This document shows positions 57,590-64,000 of a DNA stretch of 64,000 nt, one piece after another. The stretch is from Locusta migratoria (Eukaryota > Arthropoda > Insecta > Orthoptera > Acrididae), in assembly GCA_026315105.1 (NCBI GenBank), contig CM048750.1, positions 71,789,797 through 71,853,796 of the forward strand, read 5' to 3'. The notes beneath the pieces are model-generated. The model saw only the letters and a program-made list of their open reading frames with translations, did not search any database and was not told where the DNA came from. The position numbers and the translations under genes are program-made. How positions within the stretch are numbered: position 1 is the first letter of the stretch; every line of letters begins with the position of its first letter.

Positions 57590-58160
57590 TGTATACTTTA
57601 TATAAAAATTCAGGACTACAATTTCCAATGTTAATTTTACGTAATTTTTAATGTATTATTTAGATAGATCTGCAGCAAGATGCCTTAGAGTGTTCAGCCA
57701 TTCCACCATGGTGAATGCACTATTTGGCCACGATAACTTGACGATTCACGCAGTGGCTTCTGGGAGCTGCAGGATGCATGACTTGCATGCACATTACAGC
57801 TGCCACGGAGAGCGGAGTGGTGAGAGGAGGCAGCATCGGCTGCTTGCTGCGTGCTAGATCTGTTACCCTAACAATGTGTACAGTATTACTTTCGCATCAA
57901 GGAGCATTGTAATGTTGGCAGCACTTGTATATAAATGAATATCTTTCAACTAGTGTCAACTTTCGCTGCTTGTGGCCAAGTTATTGTGGCCAAATAGTAT
58001 GTGAATCACTCTGTATTGTCAGAAGCAATAACACAAAAAACTGATGGCTGATCATTTCAGTCACAGCAAATAAAGCTATGCTGTCACACTCCTCCCTAAC
58101 AATGTCCTCGAAAACTGCGACATTCATAAAAACACAAAGTGGTTTCTGAGAAACAAGACA
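57590..58160. other. Sequence flanking the LTR retrotransposon, no gene recognised
   Basis: The minus-strand frame 58217-57981 crosses the LTR border at 58165 and has no recognisable domain. Confidence 0.45.
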
Positions 58161-58164
58161 ATAT

Positions 58165-58508
58165 TGTAGCGTTGCAATGGAAGCAGGCTTGACTTCGAAG
58201 GCAACTAAACACAGCACTTATACTGAAAGCACGTTTATTACGAACTCAACATACACGCAGCACTGACTGCCTCTCAGGCAGAGTGCTCTGCTATTTATAC
58301 ACAGACAGAATTTACCAGAAATTAGAAGAACAGTTAACATAAGAAACAAGTAGAATTTACAAAGATGTAGAACCTTCTGGAATTGTAAACTACAAAGAAA
58401 TAAATTTTTGCCTGTGGGCGGGATTGAACCGGCGACCTTCTGCTCAGCAGTCCGTGACGCTATCCCCTGCGCCACGCCGGCAGTTGGTGTTCGTGGTCTC
58501 TCGCGGCA
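58165..58508 (-). repeat. 3' LTR (344 bp) of the Gypsy-type element
   Basis: Begins TGTAGCGTTGC and ends CTCGCGGCA on the plus strand, matching the other LTR. It contains a tRNA-like segment (58415-58482) and TATTTATA near 58291. It lacks the 13-base GTGAACATAAGAA present in the other LTR. Confidence 0.95.
58415..58482 (-). other. tRNA-like segment with A- and B-box motifs inside the LTR
   Basis: On the minus strand GTGGCGCAGGGGATAGCG fits an internal pol III A box and GGTTCAATCCC a B box, about 40 bases apart, with GCCGGCG at the start and a CGCCCAC-like 3' side. The anticodon arm pairs only partly. The same segment lies in the other LTR (63670-63738). Not a functional tRNA by eye. Confidence 0.6.
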
Positions 58509-58542
58509 TTGCTCCCTCTCCTGGAGAAACAGCGACCCGCTG

Positions 58543-61500
58543 TTATGATCCCTGTGGAGTCAGCTGCAATGTCCTGGATCTTAACCGTGTCATGGGTCCT
58601 CTGTATGACAGTTCAAGAGAATCCTTCCCTTCTCCGCGATTATCGACAACAGACGTTCCTGTCGTGGCTTCATCAGGAACATTACCATCCTTAAAGTCCT
58701 TGAACAAGAAGCCATTGTCGTCTACCTGCTCTTCAGGATCGTAGTAAGGCTTCATGAGCAAGACGTGAACAATGTCTCTTCGTTTTTGACGTTTCGACGA
58801 CGGCTCATAATCCTCAACTTCGTAAGTGACGTCTGACAGGCGGCGTATGACATGATACGGATCAAAGTATCGCTTCAATAACTTTTCTGACAGTCCAACC
58901 TTCCGTACAGGGGTAAAAATCCATACCAGATCTCCTGGGCTGTACACAACACGTCGGTGCTTGTTGTTATACCGCTGACGGTCCTTTTCCTGGGCGTCCA
59001 GTGTCCGTATGCGAGCCAGCTGTCTTGCTTCTTCGACCCTGGTGATAAGCTGTTTAACATAGTCATCCTGAGTGTCGTCCGGTTGGAATGGAAACAGTGT
59101 ATCCATTGTCGTCTCAGCTTCACGGCCATGGAGCAGGAAAAACGGAGTGAATCCTGTGCTGTCTTGTCTTGCGGTATTGTAAGCAAATGTCATGACTGGC
59201 AGAATTGTATGCCAATCCTTCTGCTCAACATCGACGTACATCAACAGCATGTCGGCTAACGTTTTGTTAAAACGTTCCATAAGACCATTTGTCTGAGGAT
59301 GGTATGCAGTTGTCATTCTGTGGACAATGTTGCACCGTGACATTACCTCTGATACTAGTTTTGACTGGAATACTTTTCCACGATCAGATATCATGACACG
59401 TGGTGCTCCATGCTTCAAAATTATGTCTTCTACAAGGAATTTTGCAATCTCTGGAGCTTCTGAATTCGGCACAGGTTTGGTGACAGCGTAGCGTGTGAGG
59501 TAGTCAGTGCAGACTATTATCCAACGGTTACCGGTTGTCGACTTCGGGAACCTCCCTAAAAGATCGATCCCAACTCGGTGGAATGGAGCTGCTGCCAGCA
59601 GAATCGGTACGAGATGTCCTGGAGGTAATTGCGGCACATGCTTCCGTCGCTGGCACTCTTTACAGTGACTCACATAGTGCTTCACAGATCGGTAGAGACC
59701 TTTCCAGTAATACCTGCATCTGATTCTGTCTAGGGTCTTCACGAATCCCAGATGACCGGATATTGGAGCATCATGGAAATATTTGAGAATAGCTGGCTGG
59801 AGATGAGCTGGAACAACAAGTAGCCATTTGGGGCCCAGTGGATCGTAGTTGCTCTTGTACAATGTTCCGTTTATAAGTTGGAACTCTCCATTGGTCGGTT
59901 CTCCTTTCTCCAAGGCCTCTATCATTTTTAATAGTGTTGGATCTTCTCTCTGTTCAGCTGTAACGTCATCTAATTCAGTGAGAGCCGAAATTTCATTAAT
60001 GCTGTTGTGTTCCACTAATGGATTCCTCGAAAGGCAGTCGGCATCCTTGTGTTTGCGCCCGTTCTTGAATACCACAGTGACATCGTACTCTTGGAGTCTT
60101 AGTGCCCATCTTGCTAGTCGCCCCGATGGATCCTTCAAGCTAGTCAGCCAACACAAAGAATGGTGATCTGTCACGACGGTGAATGGTTTGCTGAATAAAT
60201 ACGGCCGGAACTTCTTGATAGCCCAGATAACCGCGAGACATTCTTTTTCAGTTGTAGAGTAGTTTATCTCGCACTTTGAGAGTACTCTTGACGCATAGGC
60301 TATCACTTTTTCGGCACCTTCCAGAACTTGTACAAGCACTGCACCAATCCCATAGCCACTGGCGTCTGTGTGAAGTTCCGTTTCTGTATTCTCGTCGTAC
60401 AAGGCTAGCACTGGTGCGGAAGTTAGAGCCTCCTTAAGTGCCCGGAAAGCTCTTTCTTTTGTCTCGTCCCAGTAAAATTTGGCGTCTCCCTGCAGAAGTT
60501 CTTATAATGGATGTGCCTTGTTAGAAAATCCTTTTATGAAACGTCGGTAGTATGAGCACAGCCCGAGAAAACTTCTCACATCACTAATGTGCTGAGGGGT
60601 TGGAAATTCTGTGACTGCCCTTACTTTATCTGGATCAGGACGGACACCATCTCCGTTGACTAGGTGCCCCAGGATTTTAATCTCTTTGGCGACGAAGAGG
60701 CACGTCTTTGGATTGAGGCGGAGACCTGCAGCCTGAACACACTTCAACACAGTTGACAGTCGACTCAGATGTTCTTCAAATGTCTTCGAGAAAACGACAA
60801 TGTCATCTAAATAGCAGAGACACGTCGTCCACTTAAGGTGTCGAAGCAAATTGTCCATCATGCATTCGAATGTGGCTGGAGCATTACATAATCCAAATGG
60901 CATTACTTTAAATTCATAGAGGCCGTCAGGTGTAATAAAAGCCGTCTTCTCCCTGTCAGCTTCGTCAACCTCGATTTGCCAGTAACCTGTCTGCATGTCC
61001 ATAGTTGAGAAGTATGTAGCTCCTTTCAAGCAGTCTAAGGTGTCGTCAATACGCGGCAGTGGGTAGACATCTTTCTTTGTGATTCTGTTCAGCCGCCGAT
61101 AGTTGACACAGAATCGCCACGTGCCATCCTTCTTCTTTACGAGGACCACCGGAGACGACCAAGGACTCTCCGAAGGTTGAATAATGTCATCTCGCAACAT
61201 CATCTCCACTGCCTGCCGAATTATCCGTCGTTCAGCTGGCGACACTCTATACGAACGCTGGTTAATTGGCGGACGATCCCCAGTATTGATACGGTGCTTT
61301 ATCGTGGGCCGTTTCGCCTGACTTTTCCCCTGCTGAGGTGTGAATGCACCCGAAAATTGGCGTAGTATACCTAACACCCGCTGGCGTTGTTCCTTGGTCA
61401 GTCCAGGTCCTACTGGCAGTTCCACGTTTGTTTCCTCCAGCGTGTTGTCTGTACTAACAGCAGGGCATGGGTCTTCATTGATGACATTGAGCTCACCGTC

Positions 61501-62142
61501 CTGTATTGGTTCAGCTGTCCCGATACACATTCCCTTGGGGATAAGTTGTGACTGCTCGTGACAATTTGTGATCCAAATCTCTCCTTGACCACCGATAATG
61601 CTTATGATAGCCACTGGTATGTAAATTTCTTTTGTGAGCCTCATAAACGTTTTACTATCAACAAGAACTTCACAGTTTAAACAGTCATCTGTGTTTGTGA
61701 CTGCAACTCTTCTCATTGTCAACGGCGGTATCGTCACATTGTCAACGACAAATAGCTTCCCAGAAAATTCTGTATTACGTGTTTCCGGCGGAACAACTTC
61801 TTCAATTTGCAGCTCAGATCTTCCACAGTCAATGATAGCTTGGGATGCCTGAAGGAAGTCCCATCCGAGGATGACATTGTGACTACATTCTGTTAACACG
61901 ACAAATTCAAATGGCTGCATCCTGTTGTTGATGGTTATTCTTGCGACACAAGTTCCTGCTGGATGGACATACTTTCCATTCGCGACCTTCAGCACAGTTG
62001 CTCCCGTATCACAGAACATTGTCTTCTTTAGTGTGCGGCGGTAATTATCCGATAATACAGAAAAAGAGGCTCCTGAATCAACAAGTGCCCGGACAGGTTG
62101 GCCGTCGATTATGACATCGATGAGATTTCCCGACATCTTGGC
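58543..62142 (-). pseudogene. Gypsy-type pol: protease, reverse transcriptase, RNase H, integrase (one in-frame stop)
   Basis: One continuous minus-strand frame interrupted only by TAA at 60502-60504. Order: aspartic protease DSGAS (about 62075); RT with SPWSSPVVLVKKKDGTWRFC, STMDMQTGYWQIEV, MPFGLCNAPATF and catalytic CYLDDIVVF (about 60810); SFLGLCSYYRRFI, where the stop follows AHPL; RNase H (LHTDASGYGIGAVL, YSTTEKECLAVIWAIKKF, VVTDHHSL); the integrase H2C2 module (H..HLGF...C..C, about 59770-59650); and DDE residues in GIDLLG/CTDYLTRYA, MISDRGKVFQ and HPQTNGLMERFNK. Downstream is a C-terminal domain with YSPGDLVWIF, and the frame ends at 58543. Every catalytic residue I checked is present; the nonsense codon separates RT from RNase H. 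The minus-strand frame begins with a non-ATG codon, so pol probably needs frameshifting. Confidence 0.9.
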
Positions 62143-62204
62143 GACTGTCAACCATGGAGGATTTTCATCTGCGGCGGCCTCACCTCCGTAGATGGTCGCC
62201 TCGC

Positions 62205-62522
62205 TTAGTTTTCCTGGGCGCGGCGGCTAGGGGAGCGGCTGGTACCTCTGTACGGCGACGGTGAACGGCTGTGGCGCGTCGGGGAGCGACCTCGTCTAGG
62301 GTACGGCGATGGGCTTCTTCCCATAGGTCGACTGAACTCATCAGTAGGTGACGGCCTTGGATAGAACTGCTCCAACGGCTGACGTCTTGCGGCAAAATAA
62401 TCATCGAATACTCGCCTCCTCTCTCTGTAGTAGTGTACGACATGTCCAGGGCGTACACAGTGGAAACACAGTGGTGTGTTGTCTTCTGTCCTCCAGACGT
62501 CTGTTCTTCTGCGGGGCGGCAT
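62205..62522 (-). pseudogene. Nucleocapsid-like frame with damaged zinc knuckle
   Basis: ATG at 62522 opens a 105-codon frame with CFHCVRPGHVVHYY. This fits the C-x2-C-x4-H-x4-C knuckle with the last Cys changed to Tyr. An Arg/Ser-rich tail of repeated RSPSPY/RSPTR units follows. Its frame differs from both gag upstream and pol downstream, so either frameshift expression or indels separate them. The knuckle change would impair RNA binding. Confidence 0.75.
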
Positions 62523-62524
62523 AG

Positions 62525-63253
62525 TTACCGGGGTAGTTGGCTGTGGTCGCGACTTACAGGGCTCACATCCATGGCCATAATCTGATGCTCACTCGGTCTA
62601 ATAGTCCCGGCTGCCATGCACTGTTGTAATTCTTCTCTCACGATTTGTCGTATGAGAGAAGCCAAGTCCTGCTGGTCTTCCACAACGGCCATAGGGACTA
62701 CATTTGGGAGTCTGTCATACTTCTTGCATCCAACCCTCCTTTGTTGCATCTCTTCAATACGCTGGCACCACTTGATGAACTCTTCTGTCGTAGCGACGTC
62801 TTTTATCAGAAGAGCTTGGTACATATCTTCTGCAATTCCCTTCATCAGGTGCGTGATTTTGTCCACCTCAGTCATGTTCGGATTCACTATGTTACACAGG
62901 GCCAAAACACTCTGTATGTACGACTGTGTCGGCTCACCATGTTGTTGGGCCCGGTTCTTCAATTGTTCTTCCGCCGAGCGGATTTGACGCTGGCGGTCTC
63001 CAAACGTCTTCTTCAGTTCCTCCTGGAACGTCTCCCAGTCATTCAACTTGTCTTCGTTGTTCTCGAATCATTGCTGGGCTGTTCCATCCAGATAGAAGTA
63101 AACGTTGGCCAAGCACATCGTATGATCCCACCTGTTGTACTTGGCGACTCGGTCGAACCCTTTTAGCCATTTGTTTGGGTCCTGTCCAGCGTCTCCAGAG
63201 AACACCGACGGGTGCCTGATGTGTAGCTGGCTTACTGCTGGTTTCGTTTCCAT
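62525..63253 (-). pseudogene. Gag of the Gypsy-type element, one in-frame stop
   Basis: The likely start is ATG 63253 (METKPAVSQLHIRHPSVFSG). It has the gag features FSGDAGQDPNKWLKGFDRVA and VYFYLDGTAQQ, then TGA at 63068-63070, continuing in frame with DWETFQEELKKTFGD, QSYIQSVLALC and EFIKWCQRIEEM, and ending SQLPR at 62525. The nucleocapsid frame begins 3 bases past the stop in another phase. The structure is a capsid-type helical gag. One nonsense mutation prevents full-length expression. Confidence 0.85.
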
Positions 63254-63407
63254 AGTTCGTCTGATGATACGAACTCTTGGAAGGACGTACTCGGGGTATC
63301 CCTTGTATTCCGGTTCCAGTCCGTGTAAGCGATGGCTTTTACGTTGCCTAATCGGAGTCACGGTGATGCAGCTGTTGCACAGTGTACCCGGCGCCTCCAC
63401 CAAACAA

Positions 63408-63764
63408 TGTCACGTTGCAATGGAAACAGGCTTGACTTCGAAGGCAACTAAACACAGCACTTATACTGAAAGCACGTTTATTACGAACTCAACATACAAG
63501 CAGCACTGACTGCCTCTCAGGCAGAGTGCTCTGCTATTTATACACAGACAGAATTTGCCAGAAATTAGAAGAACAGTTAACATAAGAAACAAGTAGAATT
63601 TACAAGTGAACATAAGAAAGATGTAGAACCTTCTGGAATTGTAAATTACAAAGAAATAAATTTTTGCCTGTGGGCGGGATTGAACCGGCGACCTTCTGCT
63701 CCGCAGTCCGTGACGCTATCCCCTGCACCACGCCGGCAGTTGGTGTTCGTAGTCTCTCGCGGCA
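63408..63764 (-). repeat. 5' LTR (357 bp) of the Gypsy-type element
   Basis: Begins TGTCACGTTGC and ends CTCGCGGCA on the plus strand. It is like the 3' LTR but with a 13-base insertion (GTGAACATAAGAA near 63606) that looks like a local copy of GTTAACATAAGAA upstream. It contains the tRNA-like segment 63670-63738. Confidence 0.95.
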
Positions 63765-63824
63765 ATATTTAAGGTGTATTGTTATGCATCACAGAGATGT
63801 ATTTCAGTTAAAATACATAATGAA

Positions 63825-63955
63825 ACTTCCTGGAAGATTAAAATTGTGTGCCGGAACCGGGACTCGAACCTGGGACTTTTGCCTTTTGCAAACTCACGGT
63901 CCATCCTCAAAACTTCAATTCTGCCAGTATCTCGCCTCCTACTTTCCATACTTTT
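63825..63955 (-). repeat. tRNA-derived SINE copy, internally deleted
   Basis: On the minus strand: GGAGGCGAGATACTGGCAGA, GACCGTGAGTTTG, AGGTTCGAGTCCCGG (B box), then the AATCTTCCAGGAAGTTTCA tail. The A-box part expected between the head and GCAAAAGG is missing. Same family as 1564-1640. Confidence 0.7.
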
Positions 63956-63961
63956 ATAATT

Positions 63962-64000
63962 CGAGGTGCAGCAGCCGGAGGTGATGGTTGTATGACCGTG
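63962..64000 (+). repeat. Start of another PLE-terminal repeat, cut by the window end
   Basis: GCAGCCGGAGGTGATGGTTG matches, on the opposite strand, the PLE 3' region at about 32965-32990. The remainder lies beyond 64000. Confidence 0.55.

Larger units (their letters stand above)
58165..63764 (-). mobile_element. Full-length Gypsy-type LTR retrotransposon
   Basis: Two LTRs (58165-58508 and 63408-63764), both TG...CA, flank gag and pol on the minus strand. ATAT lies immediately outside both ends (58161-58164 and 63765-63768), a 4-bp target duplication usual for Gypsy. A purine-rich tract (GGAGAGGGAGCAA, 58521-58509) precedes the 3' LTR, and TGGTGGAGGCGCCGGG, close inside the 5' LTR, is a plausible primer-binding site. 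By eye the LTRs differ at about 9 of 344 positions plus a 13-base indel (about 2.6%), so the insertion is young relative to other elements here. No env-like frame was seen between integrase and the 3' LTR. Confidence 0.93.

Noticed and set aside
57981..58217. 78-codon minus-strand frame as an upstream DAXX exon
   Set aside because: It crosses the LTR boundary at 58165, has no fit to DAXX N-terminal residues and no matching phase-0 donor.
62616..63509. Plus-strand frames of 97-173 codons
   Set aside because: Antisense to gag of the intact LTR element.

Overview
The window looks like intron-rich, repeat-laden nuclear DNA from a large-genome arthropod, most probably an orthopteran of the locust/grasshopper type. 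The reasons are one gene split by introns of 4 to 16 kb, several retroelement and DNA-transposon families at different stages of decay, long AC/GT/CT microsatellites, and tRNA-derived SINE sequences of a kind I recognise from Schistocerca-like genomes. The species assignment is inference. No prokaryotic genes, rRNA or genuine tRNA genes were seen.

Host gene: six phase-compatible exons on the minus strand (54576-54491, 41665-41568, 37446-37297, 32634-32462, 25658-25499, 9073-8529) join into one open frame of 1212 nt (403 residues plus stop). I identify it as the C-terminal part of a DAXX homologue (H3.3 chaperone / SUMO-binding corepressor). It comprises the helical histone-binding region, an acidic tract and a C-terminal SUMO-interacting motif. 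The 5' exons appear to lie beyond the right edge. Nearly everything else from about 9 to 54.5 kb is intron, and 1-8.5 kb is downstream of the gene.

Mobile elements, left to right: LINE relics (4.05-4.6 and 5.34-6.2 kb); Penelope-like element (PLE) fragments with GIY-YIG endonuclease remnants (6.3-7.9, 9.2-9.8, 13.06-13.93 kb); a Gypsy relic with an internal in-frame duplication (9.95-12.9 kb); a TA-flanked inverted-repeat transposon (14.75-16.45 kb); a PLE with inverted arms (16.8-21.65 kb) interrupted by a complete-ended hAT transposon with perfect 8-bp target duplications (17755-20605); an RNase H-bearing LINE next to a mariner fragment (23.3-24.65 kb); two opposed LINE relics (28.2-30.6 kb); a BED-finger hAT relic (31.0-31.6 kb); PLE and Gypsy relics (32.75-35.06 kb); an I-like LINE (38.6-40.9 kb); a nearly whole PLE (41.94-44.96 kb); another LINE (45.27-46.14 kb); head-to-head Gypsy relics (48.4-51.2 kb); a hAT relic with nested insertions (52.0-54.1 kb); and a nearly intact LTR retrotransposon (58165-63764).

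Two patterns stand out. First, the PLE-related termini and foldbacks repeatedly carry a hammerhead-ribozyme-like core (CTGANGA, a hairpin, then GAAA), and the hairpin sequence differs between families while still pairing. Second, the LTRs of the 58-64 kb retrotransposon contain a tRNA-like segment with A- and B-box motifs. Exon, TIR, TSD and LTR boundaries were read directly from the sequence. Family names rest on motif recognition without a database search.
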